From Bacillota bacterium (GTDB lineage: Bacteria > Bacillota > Clostridia > Christensenellales > UMGS416), in assembly GCA_023421955.1 (NCBI GenBank), contig JAEZSE010000039.1:1-64000 (forward strand): a DNA stretch of 64,000 nt, written 5' to 3'. Shown here piece by piece: positions 49,751-60,108 of this stretch; position 1 is the stretch's first letter, and each line of letters starts with the position of its first letter. The notes beneath the pieces were generated by a model. That model saw nothing but the letters and a program-made list of their open reading frames with translations. It did no database searches and was not told where the DNA came from. Made by a program: the position numbers and the translations under genes.

Positions 49751-50125
49751 ATGCCAACAATCAATCAGATCGTAAAACAGGGCAGGAAAAAGGTGACTTA
49801 CAAGAGCAAGTCTCCGATCCTGGAAGGCAACCCCCAAAAGCGCGGTGTGTGCCTGTCTGTCAAGACCATGACGCCCAAGAAACCGAATTCGGCCCTTCGC
49901 AAGATCGCCAGGGTCCGCCTGGTGAACGGCAATGAAGGCACGATCTATATCCCCGGCATCGGCCACAACCTGCAGGAGCACAGCGTGGTGCTGGTGCGTG
50001 GCGGCAGGGTGAGGGATCTCCCGGGTACGCGCTATCACATCATCCGCGGCGCGCTGGACGCGTCCGGTGTGGATGGCCGCCGCCAGGGCCGTTCGCTCTA
50101 TGGCGCAAAGAGGCCCAAGAAATAA
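49751..50125 (+). CDS. rpsL: 30S ribosomal protein S12
   Basis: The 124-residue S12 protein sits in the ribosomal decoding centre. MTPKKPNSALRK keeps Lys43, but the second streptomycin-contact loop reads GGRVRDLPGTRYH, with Arg at residue 88 (codon AGG, 50012-50014) where most bacteria have Lys. AGGAGG lies about 12 nt upstream of the ATG. It is followed by rpsG. Confidence 0.97.
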   Translation: MPTINQIVKQGRKKVTYKSKSPILEGNPQKRGVCLSVKTMTPKKPNSALRKIARVRLVNGNEGTIYIPGIGHNLQEHSVVLVRGGRVRDLPGTRYHIIRGALDASGVDGRRQGRSLYGAKRPKK

Positions 50126-50159
50126 AAACATCTTGCGATGACGCAAAGGAGGATTCATC

Positions 50160-50630
50160 ATGCCAAGGCGTGGAGGCGTGCCGAAGCGTGAAGTGCTGCC
50201 CGATCCCATGTTTGGGAACGTGGTGCTGTCCAGACTCGTGAACCGTGTCATGTTGGACGGCAAGAAGGGCGTTGCCCAGCACATCTGCTACGGCGCTTTG
50301 GATATCGTCAAGGAAAAGACCGGCAAGGACCCCATGGACGTTTTTGAGACGGCAATGAACAATCTCATGCCGCTGCTCGAGGTGAAGGCCCGCCGCGTGG
50401 GCGGCGCGACCTATCAGGTGCCGATGGAAGTCCGCCCGGCCCGCCGGCAGACGCTGGGCCTCAGGTGGCTTGTGAGCTTCGCCCGCGAGCGCAGCGAGCG
50501 CACGATGGAGCAGAGACTGGCCGGCGAGATCATGGACGCAGCCAATAATACCGGCAAGGCGGTGGCCCGTAAGGACGACATTCACCGCATGGCCGAAGCC
50601 AACAGGGCGTTCGCCCACTATCGGTGGTAA
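50160..50630 (+). CDS. rpsG: 30S ribosomal protein S7
   Basis: The 156-residue S7 protein organises the head of the small subunit. MPRRGGVPKR, NRVMLDGKKGVAQHI, YQVPMEVRPARRQTL and the C-terminal MAEANRAFAHYRW are typical. AAAGGAGG lies 7 nt before the ATG. It is separated from fusA by a 243-bp gap with a stable hairpin. Confidence 0.97.
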   Translation: MPRRGGVPKREVLPDPMFGNVVLSRLVNRVMLDGKKGVAQHICYGALDIVKEKTGKDPMDVFETAMNNLMPLLEVKARRVGGATYQVPMEVRPARRQTLGLRWLVSFARERSERTMEQRLAGEIMDAANNTGKAVARKDDIHRMAEANRAFAHYRW

Positions 50631-50658
50631 GCGAACCACCATTATCACAGGGAGTTCA

Positions 50659-50710
50659 TTGCGGGTGTTTGAGCCAGGCGCTGAAATCGCTGGGGCTCTA
50701 GCACCCGCAA
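50659..50710 (+). promoter_or_regulatory. Long inverted repeat between rpsG and fusA
   Basis: TTGCGGGTG (50659-50667) pairs perfectly with CACCCGCAA (50702-50710). Inside, GAGCC (50671-50675) pairs with GGCTC (50694-50698). The site lies 29 nt after rpsG and about 160 nt before fusA. It may be a processing site, an attenuator or a regulator-binding RNA. Confidence 0.55.
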
Positions 50711-50873
50711 AGTTTATTCTTGGCACAATCAGGATTCCGGCGATCCCGCCGGGTGTGAGTTTGAAACCGCTGCCGCAGGCAATGCTGGCTTAACAATACA
50801 TTGGTATCATAAAGATTGAATCAGAGGCGCAGGCCGCCCAAAGTGGCGGCGGCCCACTAGGAGGAAACGAATC

Positions 50874-52952
<2,079 letters not shown>

Positions 52953-52970
52953 AATTATTCTGCTGATATG

Positions 52971-52999
52971 GGGGCGGGTTGTGAAACCCGCCCTCTTTC
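52971..52999 (+). terminator. Terminator after fusA
   Basis: GGGCGGGTT (52972-52980) pairs with AACCCGCCC (52985-52993) and is followed by TCTTTCT. Confidence 0.8.
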
Positions 53000-53072
53000 T
53001 GTATCATTACTGATTGGAACTGGACGCTTTTATTTTGCGTTTAATTGATATCACAATTGAGAAGGTGATTCG

Positions 53073-53828
53073 ATGAAGAGGCTGCTGTGCGTTCTATTTG
53101 TCTCCATTACGTTACTGTTTACAGGTTACGGTTTCGTCCAATCCACAGTCGCGCAGCCCGATCCAGACGGTAAAAACCTTGACTATTATCAGCTTAAAGA
53201 CGATGGTACCATTGTGGCGCCGGACGGAACTAAATATGTGTCAGTCTGTGTCGAGGGTTTCTTGGAGCTGATGGGAAAAAAGACACGTATCGGTGTGGTA
53301 GCAGGAGAAGAAGGCCATAAAAGTTATGGCTTCGAAAATGGCCTGTATGTTTGCGAGCAAGATACAGACCATGTGATGCTGCTCCGGTACATGCCTGAAA
53401 GCGAATGGGGCGTGTTTTATCGCAAGAAGACGGCCCCACCCCTGGATTACTCGCTTCAGAATTGTGTGCGCTTGGAGCTTGTCGGTTACCAGGAATTGCA
53501 ATCGGACCAAAACATGTATTCCGCAGGTGCGGATCACATCACCTGTGGCAAAGGTATTGTTGGTAGAGAGAAAGTAGCCGCCTTTTTCAAGGCTGTGATG
53601 TCTGCAGGCCCTGCGGTCGGTTTGAATGAATCGGTGGAGAAGGAAGACGGAACTCCAGAGAACATCTATGCGTATGGAAATATCTATGGCTTTTTTGAAG
53701 GCGAAACTGCTGCCGTGATTCCCTTTTGCGTGACGACCTATGATGATAAGGCTTTCTCTGTCATGATTGATAATGTGGACTATGTGTTACCCACGGAATA
53801 TCTGGAGCAGCTTGTGGCTCTGCAGTAG
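53073..53828 (+). CDS. Hypothetical secreted protein
   Basis: The 251-residue protein has an N-terminal signal or anchor (RLLCVLFVSITLLFTGYGF) followed by a mixed domain with QLKDDGTIVAPDGTKYVSV and three later cysteines. AGAAGG lies 7-8 nt before the ATG. Its composition is slightly A+T-richer than that of the str genes. I do not recognise the family. Confidence 0.65.
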   Translation: MKRLLCVLFVSITLLFTGYGFVQSTVAQPDPDGKNLDYYQLKDDGTIVAPDGTKYVSVCVEGFLELMGKKTRIGVVAGEEGHKSYGFENGLYVCEQDTDHVMLLRYMPESEWGVFYRKKTAPPLDYSLQNCVRLELVGYQELQSDQNMYSAGADHITCGKGIVGREKVAAFFKAVMSAGPAVGLNESVEKEDGTPENIYAYGNIYGFFEGETAAVIPFCVTTYDDKAFSVMIDNVDYVLPTEYLEQLVALQ

Positions 53829-53847
53829 ATTGCGAGACCTCGTCACG

Positions 53848-54030
53848 AAGCTGCCGCTAAAAATGGCGCTGTTTTCCGCCGTTCCGGCGGGCCTCACCGA
53901 TATGGCGCTGATCATCGTGGATTTCGGTGCCGACGGCATGAAGGCGGCCTAGCTGCAGATGCTGCGCCTGATCGCCGTGGTGACACTGTTCCCGTCGTTG
54001 ATCCGGCTGGCTGCGCAGTGGCTGGGATAA
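53848..54030 (+). pseudogene. Remnant of an AbrB-family membrane protein (C-terminal end)
   Basis: One continuous frame reads KLPLKMALFSAVPAGLTDMA, then a stop (TAG, 53950-53952), then LQMLRLIAVVTLFPSLIR to a TAA at 54028-54030. The P-G-L-x-[ED]-M-A, D.GAD and LQ-LRL pattern is the last repeat of the AbrB/AmoA-type membrane family (COG3180). The rest of the gene is missing and the frame carries an internal stop, so it is a decayed fragment. Confidence 0.7.
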
Positions 54031-54039
54031 TCATGCTCC

Positions 54040-55770
54040 CTATTCTTCCGTTATGACTGCGCTGCGGCTTGCCTGCCCCACCATCGGCAGCCGCACCAAA
54101 AACAGCGCCCCGCTGCCCGGCTCGCTCTTCACCGACAGGCTGCCATTGTGCTTATCGATGATATTCTTGCAGATCGACAGGCCCATTCCCATCCCATTGC
54201 TTTTCGCCTTGGTGGTAAAGCCCATATCGAATACTTTGGACAGGTGCTCAGGCAATATGCCGCATCCAGAATCCTGTACGGCAATATAGGCAGACTCCTG
54301 TTCGATCCATGAGTTGATTTTGATCGACCCGGTGCCTTCGATGGCCTGCACGGCGTTCACGACCAGGTTCATGAATACCTGGTTGATCAATCCCGGATAA
54401 CAGGGCACCGGGATGTTGATTCCAAACTCCGTGTGGATCTCGATCCGGTTTTTCCATAGATTGGAGGTGAGCACCAACACGCTTTTCATATTCTCATCGA
54501 GATTGGATGCGACGAACTCCGCCTGATCGAGCCTTGAAAAAGTTTTCAGGCTTTGAATGATCTCCGAAACCCTCTTGCACGCCAGCAGGCTGATATCATT
54601 GGATTGCTTGAGCGCGCCTGCTGTTTCCGCCAGGGAGTCGTTGGAAAGAATTCTCTCCTCTGCCTGTAGGGCTGAAATCAACAGGTCGGCCATCTGGCAG
54701 TTGCTGTTGATCGCTCCCAGCGGCGTATTGATTTCATGGGTGATTGCCGCTGTGAGTTGCCCGACGGACGCCAGGTTGGCATTCTGCACAAGCTGTGTCT
54801 GGGCATGCTCGATTTGCTGCTTTGAAAGGGCTAGCTGGACGTTCTGCGCTTCCAGTTCCTCTTTCTGCGCTTCCAGTTTTTTGCTTTGCGCGTCCAGTTC
54901 AGTGTTTTGGCGCTCCAGTGTTTTTGCGTTGTTTTGCATTCGGCGCATGATCGTGTTGGTGGACTGTATGATGGACTGTATCTCTTTCAGCGGCTTTTTC
55001 AACTTCAACTGCACGTCGCTATATGTGTTGGCATCGGCCAGCGCCACCTCTGAGACGTGCTTTTCCAGTTGGTTCAGCGGCGATGTGACCAGTCGCGAGA
55101 ATATCCTGCTCACGACCAACGCGATCAGGAACGATAACAGGGCAGCCGCGGCGAAAAGGGAGATCATAGCAAACGCGAACAACGATAACAGATGCTGCTG
55201 GAAGACCACTTTCACGCTTCCCGCCACTTCGCCCCTGGAGTTGACGATCATACGGGTGGACTGCACGTTGGACAATTTGTCATCGAGGTCAGCCAATTCA
55301 GGATTCATATGAATGTCCTGATAGAAGATGTCGGCCGGGCCTTCGGCAAATTGGTCACTTGAGAAGATCGGGCTGCCATTGATTTCAACGATGATCTTGA
55401 CTGCTGAGAATTGGACGTTGGTGAAGGAAGCATCCGGTTGATCGGGGTTCACAGGCAATTCGTTGAACAACAGCTTGATGCTGTCGGCGTAGTTGGCTGC
55501 CCACGCGATGTATTGGGGAGAGTTGACGTCCAGCTCTTCGATGCTGCCGATGCCCATTTGCTTTAGGAAGTACGGCGAGTTCAGTTCCTTCGAGATAGAG
55601 ATGCTGAAATAGCTGCAAATGAGCTCCGCTTCGCCCCTGGACATAGCAAGCGCGATCGCCGAGGCGATCAACGTGAATATCAGAGCCGTGATGAAGATTG
55701 ACAATACGATGATGACGCGAACCCTTTTCTTAAACGTCCGCTTATTGCACCTGTAATCCGGTGTGACCAT
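54040..55770 (-). CDS. Membrane sensor histidine kinase
   Basis: The 576-residue kinase has a first membrane segment (about 17-42), an extracytoplasmic sensor domain to about 195, a second membrane segment (about 196-222), HAMP-like residues and a long coiled coil (RQNTELDAQSKKLEAQKEEL). A HisKA domain with H345 in ITHEINTPLG follows, then the ATPase with NLVVNAVQAI, DSGCGI and GMGMGLSI. It would phosphorylate the adjacent HD-GYP regulator, 30 bp upstream on the same strand. GGAAGG lies about 7 nt before the start. The signal is unknown. Confidence 0.92.
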   Translation of the reverse strand: MVTPDYRCNKRTFKKRVRVIIVLSIFITALIFTLIASAIALAMSRGEAELICSYFSISISKELNSPYFLKQMGIGSIEELDVNSPQYIAWAANYADSIKLLFNELPVNPDQPDASFTNVQFSAVKIIVEINGSPIFSSDQFAEGPADIFYQDIHMNPELADLDDKLSNVQSTRMIVNSRGEVAGSVKVVFQQHLLSLFAFAMISLFAAAALLSFLIALVVSRIFSRLVTSPLNQLEKHVSEVALADANTYSDVQLKLKKPLKEIQSIIQSTNTIMRRMQNNAKTLERQNTELDAQSKKLEAQKEELEAQNVQLALSKQQIEHAQTQLVQNANLASVGQLTAAITHEINTPLGAINSNCQMADLLISALQAEERILSNDSLAETAGALKQSNDISLLACKRVSEIIQSLKTFSRLDQAEFVASNLDENMKSVLVLTSNLWKNRIEIHTEFGINIPVPCYPGLINQVFMNLVVNAVQAIEGTGSIKINSWIEQESAYIAVQDSGCGILPEHLSKVFDMGFTTKAKSNGMGMGLSICKNIIDKHNGSLSVKSEPGSGALFLVRLPMVGQASRSAVITEE

Positions 55771-55800
55771 TTTGACACCTTCCTTGACAAATGGGGTCTG

Positions 55801-56850
55801 TTATGACGCGCTCTGAAGGATTCCCTCAAGTTCTCCGCTGTTCAGCATATCAAGCAGGAGCCTCGTAATGTCTTTGTCGAGAGCGCCCGCGTCTGCCTCG
55901 CGGTTTAATATCTCGATGATACTCTCCACAGGAAGCCTGTTCCGATAGGGCCTGTCAGAATTCAGAGCGTCATACACGTCGGCCACTGCCAGGATCCGCG
56001 CTTCCAATGACAACTGGTCTCCGCTTAAGCCGTCCGGATAACCTTTTCCGTTTGGTCTTTCGTGATGGTGGCGTACCGCATCCACACAGCTTGACAGGCA
56101 GTTCAAAGGCTTGATGATCGTTTCACCGATGACGGAGTGCTTCTTCATCGTGTCAAATTCTTCGTCGGTCAGCTTGCCTGGCTTATTCAAAATGCTGTCT
56201 GAAACGCCGATTTTTCCGATATCATGGATGATACCGGCAATTTCAATCGAATCCAGTTGATCGCCAGGCATTCCCAACTTCTCAGCAAGTTTACGGCTCA
56301 ATGCCCCTACCCTGCGGGTGTGCCCGTCGGTATATTCATCGTGGGCCTCGATTGTATTACACAGGGAGATCACAAGGTTTTTAACGTTATCTACTTCATT
56401 CTGATAATCATGTTTCAATAGCTCATACAGGCGGGTGATTTCCCGGTTCTGGGTCTTCAGATTGTCTGTGAGCTGTTTCTTTTCAATGCCGTTTTCAATG
56501 ATCTTTATCAGTTGGTTGTTATCCCAGGGCTTTTCCATATAATAGTAAATGCCAATTTCGTTGATGGAGCGGATGGCGTTTTCCTTGTCCGCGTATCCCG
56601 TCAGCATAATCGTTACGGTATTGGGCGAAATGTCTTTGGCGCTTTTCAGAAACTCAAGCCCGTTCATGCCGGGCATCATAAAGTCTGAAATGATCAGGTC
56701 GATGTTGTTGTTGAGCAGCTCTTCGCAGGTAAGCGCCTGGCCGGGATCGTTATATGTGGTGACATTGCATTTCAGTAACATTTTGATCAACGTTGAAAGA
56801 GTTGAAGTGATCATCTTTTCATCATCAACAATTAAGATGCTTTTGCTCAA
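55801..56850 (-). CDS. Response regulator with HD-GYP phosphodiesterase domain
   Basis: The 349-residue protein has a receiver domain (about 1-120; acceptor D56 in ISDFMMPGMNG, K107 in EKPW) and a linker helix. The HD-GYP domain follows with H209-D210 (IIHDIGKIG), HHH at 261-263 and G-Y-P at 270-272 (GKGYPDGL). HD-GYP enzymes hydrolyse cyclic-di-GMP. The TTG start at 56850 follows GGAGGG by 5 nt. It is the first gene of the two-component pair, so phosphorylation probably controls c-di-GMP breakdown. Confidence 0.92.
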   Translation of the reverse strand: MSKSILIVDDEKMITSTLSTLIKMLLKCNVTTYNDPGQALTCEELLNNNIDLIISDFMMPGMNGLEFLKSAKDISPNTVTIMLTGYADKENAIRSINEIGIYYYMEKPWDNNQLIKIIENGIEKKQLTDNLKTQNREITRLYELLKHDYQNEVDNVKNLVISLCNTIEAHDEYTDGHTRRVGALSRKLAEKLGMPGDQLDSIEIAGIIHDIGKIGVSDSILNKPGKLTDEEFDTMKKHSVIGETIIKPLNCLSSCVDAVRHHHERPNGKGYPDGLSGDQLSLEARILAVADVYDALNSDRPYRNRLPVESIIEILNREADAGALDKDITRLLLDMLNSGELEGILQSAS

Positions 56851-57211
56851 GGGTTCCCTCCAACTGATACAAACTATTTTCCGCGTGACTTCCGGGTCTC
56901 AACGGCACTTATAATAGATACCCAGGAACTCTGGCACCAATCAACAAAAATTGGGTTCTGGCGTTGTGTTTTAGAATGAGGCAAACATGATCCTGCTCGG
57001 TTCATTGGCATACCGGCGCTTGGCGCCTTTGCGCGGGGCGGCGCTGTGCTTTCGCCCTTTTGGCTTTGTTCACCGCTTGTTCACACACTTCCTTGATTTT
57101 TCAAGCCAGATTCCAGAATCCATCGGTATAATTCAAGACATAATCAGAAAGCGTCAGATCGCAATCTGAATGTGTAAATGCAATGATTGATCGAAGAGAG
57201 GAGGAACTTAT
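56851..57211. other. Intergenic gap without identified features
   Basis: This 361-bp stretch lies between the divergent HD-GYP and coiled-coil protein genes. A TATAAT-like box (GGTATAATTC, near 57124-57129) occurs upstream of the plus-strand gene, but no matching -35 was found. Nothing else can be supported. Confidence 0.5.
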
Positions 57212-57814
57212 ATGAAAATCAAAGTTTGGGTGTTTACCATCATCGTGTGCGGCGCGGTGTTTTTGGGTGCTGCAGGAGGATACTTGCTTTCGCAGGGCTT
57301 TTCATTGGTGAACCTGATGGCGCAGGGCATCAAGTCCATGCGGGTCGAAGCACCGGATCGTGTACAGATCCAAATACCACCTGATCAAGGCGGTTGGTAC
57401 CAAGGCGGCGAGGGCGACGATGGGTTGCCATGGGGTGGCGGCAGGCAGGGCCAGCCGGGCGGCTATGAGGCATTGCCCGAAGGGTTCAACGCTGGTGTGT
57501 CCATTGCCGGCACTTATGGCGAGATGACGAAACGCACTGAGGAAGAGGTGCTGGCAGCGGCGAAGCAGGCCAACACTGACATCTTCGGCCTGGCCAAACA
57601 GGAAAGCAAGCTGGAAGAGCTGAAGACCACACTGCGGCAGAAGGTAACCGCCTCGCTGGACAAGATGATTGAGGAAGGCAAGATCACTGAAGGCCAGAAG
57701 CAGACCTATCTGCAGCGGGTGGAGCTGATTCTGCAGTTTGCCGGCGAGGTGGATTCCACCGGCGGCGCGTTGCCCGGCAACGGCGGGAGCGAAGGCGATA
57801 AGCCTGACGCGTAA
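57212..57814 (+). CDS. Secreted coiled-coil protein of unknown function
   Basis: The 200-residue protein has an N-terminal signal anchor (VWVFTIIVCGAVFLGAAGGYLL), then a glycine/proline/tryptophan-rich stretch, then a helical region (KRTEEEVLAAAKQANTDIFG...LEELKTTLRQKVTASLDKM) with a DUF2680-like feel, and a Gly-rich end. GGAGG lies 7 nt before the ATG. It should be exported or membrane-anchored; no family was recognised. Confidence 0.65.
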   Translation: MKIKVWVFTIIVCGAVFLGAAGGYLLSQGFSLVNLMAQGIKSMRVEAPDRVQIQIPPDQGGWYQGGEGDDGLPWGGGRQGQPGGYEALPEGFNAGVSIAGTYGEMTKRTEEEVLAAAKQANTDIFGLAKQESKLEELKTTLRQKVTASLDKMIEEGKITEGQKQTYLQRVELILQFAGEVDSTGGALPGNGGSEGDKPDA

Positions 57815-57864
57815 CCGTTTTCCATATACGCAGGCTGCCACATCCGGCAGCCACCGGATCATTG

Positions 57865-57890
57865 AAGAGCGCCTGAAAGGGCGCTCTTTT
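57865..57890 (+). terminator. Terminator after coiled-coil protein gene
   Basis: AAGAGCGCC pairs with GGCGCTCTT across TGAAAG and is followed by TT. Confidence 0.8.
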
Positions 57891-57970
57891 ACAATGATTC
57901 ACAAACAGCTTGTTTCAACACATGTACTTCATGCGTGTTTGTTCTTTCGTCTCGATTTTCTTTCCCATTG

Positions 57971-58020
57971 TTGAGAGATAATCAACAGTTGAATATAATG
58001 GTTTAAGGATTTGAACCATT
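57971..58020 (+). promoter_or_regulatory. ArsR-gene promoter with operator
   Basis: TTGAGA (57971-57976), a 17-bp spacer and TATAAT (57994-57999). The inverted repeat AATGGTTTAA-ggat-TTGAACCATT (57997-58020; 9 of 10 pairs match) overlaps the -10 edge and the start site. This is a likely autoregulatory site. Confidence 0.75.
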
Positions 58021-58038
58021 ACACAGAAAGGCATATTG

Positions 58039-58404
58039 ATGTCTAAGGATTTTGAAAGAATTAACAAGCTTTTCTCAGACAGCTGTAAATGCATTGCGGC
58101 CATTGGCAACGAGACCCGTCAGTCCATCATTCTTCGTTTGATGGAAGGGCCTAATGAAGGAATGCGTGTCGGCGAAATCACAAAGAAAACCCACCTTTCC
58201 CGCCCGGCTGTGTCCCATCACCTTAAAGTGCTGTGTGACGCCAATGTCATCACCATGAATAAATCAGGCACCATGAATTTCTATTGCCTGAACCCGGACA
58301 AATCTGAGGTCACCAATCTGCTCACCCTGTGTCAGGGCATTCTTGATGCCATGCGCAAATGCGAGAGCCGATACAGTAGCCAATTGGCTGAGGAATTGCA
58401 ATGA
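58039..58404 (+). CDS. ArsR-family transcriptional regulator
   Basis: The 121-residue winged-helix repressor has IGNETRQSIILRLMEG and the recognition helix THLSRPAVSHHLKVL. The classical metal motif ELCVCDL is absent; instead CKC occurs near the N-terminus, so a redox or electrophile signal is possible. AGAAAGG lies 7 nt before ATG 58039. It overlaps the next gene by ATGA and has its own operator candidate. Confidence 0.88.
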   Translation: MSKDFERINKLFSDSCKCIAAIGNETRQSIILRLMEGPNEGMRVGEITKKTHLSRPAVSHHLKVLCDANVITMNKSGTMNFYCLNPDKSEVTNLLTLCQGILDAMRKCESRYSSQLAEELQ

Positions 58405-59387
58405 AAGCTGTTGTGATAAGAGGGTTTGGACCACCCGATGTGTTGGCACAGGAAAATGACTATCCCATGCCTGAACCATTGAGCAATCAGGTATTAATCA
58501 AGGTAACTGCCTCCGGTGTCAATCCTCTTGATTTGAAGATAAGAAAAGGCATGCTGCGATTCATTGCGCCTTCGAAGTTTCCTGTCATATTAGGCAATGA
58601 CGCCAGCGGTGTAATTGTAAAAAGCGGAAGTGATGTCCGTGATTTTATAGTGGGTGATCAGGTCTATTGTATGGTTGACTCCAACAAGAGGTTTGCATCT
58701 TCCGGGTTTGCCAAAGGCGGTTCCTATGCGGAGTACTGCGTAACGCGCGAAGACACATTGTCATTGAAACCAGGCACCATCTCAAGTGAAGAAGCTGCAG
58801 CGGTGCCGCTTAGCTGCCTGACCGCCTATCAGGCATTGGTGCATCAAGCCCGGATCGATAATAGAAGCAAGGTATTGATCAATGGAGCATCGGGCGGCGT
58901 TGGCGTATATGCTGTTCAAATTGCCAAAGCCCATCACGCTGAAGTCACAGCAGTCTGTAGTTCTAGAAACACAGACTTGATGAGAGAACTAGGTGCTGAT
59001 GATGTAATTGATTACAGGGAGCAAGAATTTTGCCGGTTACCTGACCAATTCGATTTGGTTTATGATGTAGCTGCTACCGCAACTTATTGGAAGTGCAAAT
59101 CCATACTTAAGAAAAACGGCCTATACATCTCAAACGTTGCGAAACCAATGAATATCATAACTACATACCTGTTTCCCATATTGGGGATATTTGGCTTTGA
59201 AAAGCGCAGCACATTTGCGTGGGTCAAGCCGTCGGGGAAGGATCTAGCCGCAATCACAGGCATGATAGAGGCTGGAAAGATCAGGCCTATTATTGATAAG
59301 GTTTTCTCACTGGATGAAATCAAGGATGCTCATCAATATCTTGAAAGTGGAATGGCCAAAGGTAAAATTATTATCAAAATGCAATAA
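58401..59387 (+). CDS. Quinone oxidoreductase-like MDR dehydrogenase
   Basis: The 328-residue zinc-independent medium-chain dehydrogenase is of the quinone-reductase type. It has an N-terminal GroES-like fold (SGVNPLDLKIRKG, GNDASGVI), the NADPH motif INGASGGVGVYAVQIAK and a C-terminal DAHQYLESGMAKGKIII. It lacks the zinc-ligand cysteines of alcohol dehydrogenases. It is coupled to the ArsR gene by a 4-bp overlap. It probably reduces quinones or other activated double bonds with NADPH. Confidence 0.88.
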   Translation: MKAVVIRGFGPPDVLAQENDYPMPEPLSNQVLIKVTASGVNPLDLKIRKGMLRFIAPSKFPVILGNDASGVIVKSGSDVRDFIVGDQVYCMVDSNKRFASSGFAKGGSYAEYCVTREDTLSLKPGTISSEEAAAVPLSCLTAYQALVHQARIDNRSKVLINGASGGVGVYAVQIAKAHHAEVTAVCSSRNTDLMRELGADDVIDYREQEFCRLPDQFDLVYDVAATATYWKCKSILKKNGLYISNVAKPMNIITTYLFPILGIFGFEKRSTFAWVKPSGKDLAAITGMIEAGKIRPIIDKVFSLDEIKDAHQYLESGMAKGKIIIKMQ

Positions 59388-59420
59388 CCGGATACGCAGG
59401 CATTTTACGCATAAACCAAA

Positions 59421-59450
59421 CGCCCGGCGATTGCTCGCCGGGCGTTTTTT
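59421..59450 (+). terminator. Strong bidirectional terminator
   Basis: CGCCCGGCGA pairs perfectly with TCGCCGGGCG, followed by TTTTTT on plus and by TTTGG on minus. It serves the MDR gene and probably the convergent lipoprotein gene. Confidence 0.92.
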
Positions 59451-59468
59451 CCTTGGTTATTGGTTTGC

Positions 59469-60014
59469 TTACTTGGCGTTCTCGATGGCCTTCACGGCGA
59501 CCTTGATGAACTCGTCGATGCCGATTGTGGCGGATGTGACCAGGTCGGCTTCGTCAGCAACGTTGCCTTCCTTTTCGGTCGTCTTCACCTTCATGGCCTT
59601 GATCTGATCAGCGGTCTTGCCAACCATCCACTTCTGGATGGCGTCAACCTGCTCATACCACTCGCGGCCGATGCCGGACGCCTTCTTCATGCCGTAGGCA
59701 TCGCCGAGCTCGCGCTTGGTCTTGAACTCAGTGGCCTTGTCGGTGGTGATCTTGCCGGCTTCGTCGAAGTTGACCTTGGACTGCACGGTGTCGATCTTGA
59801 TATCAACGACCTTGCCGTTGGCGTCCACAACCACGGAGCACATCATCGTGTCAGCCTGGGCCAGACCGGACTTCACGCCGTCCTTGTCAGCCAGGTCGGA
59901 AGAGAAGCCGATTGTGGTAATGCTTGCCATGCCGTGCTTGGTAGCGGCGGGCGCGGCGGCGCAGCCGGCGAGGATCAGAGCGAGCACGAGGGTGACAGCC
60001 AGTAGTTTCTTCAT
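59469..60014 (-). CDS. Lipoprotein of unknown function
   Basis: The 181-residue protein has a lipobox (ALILAGC) and a domain with VVDANGKVVDIKIDTVQSKV, KTKRELGDAYGMKKASGIGREWYEQ (quoted in part) and a late ATIGIDEFIKVAVKAIENA. The pattern resembles clostridial lipoproteins related to FMN-binding-like modules, but no FMN-binding motif is seen. AAGGAGG lies 7 nt before the ATG at 60014, which decides the start. Confidence 0.7.
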   Translation of the reverse strand: MKKLLAVTLVLALILAGCAAAPAATKHGMASITTIGFSSDLADKDGVKSGLAQADTMMCSVVVDANGKVVDIKIDTVQSKVNFDEAGKITTDKATEFKTKRELGDAYGMKKASGIGREWYEQVDAIQKWMVGKTADQIKAMKVKTTEKEGNVADEADLVTSATIGIDEFIKVAVKAIENAK

Positions 60015-60108
60015 TGCATAGCCTCCTTGCGTTTTGTAGTTCTCTCTTACTATATCATGCCGCAGGTTTGGCGGCATTGATACCATAGCACACGGGAATC
60101 ATTTCCAT

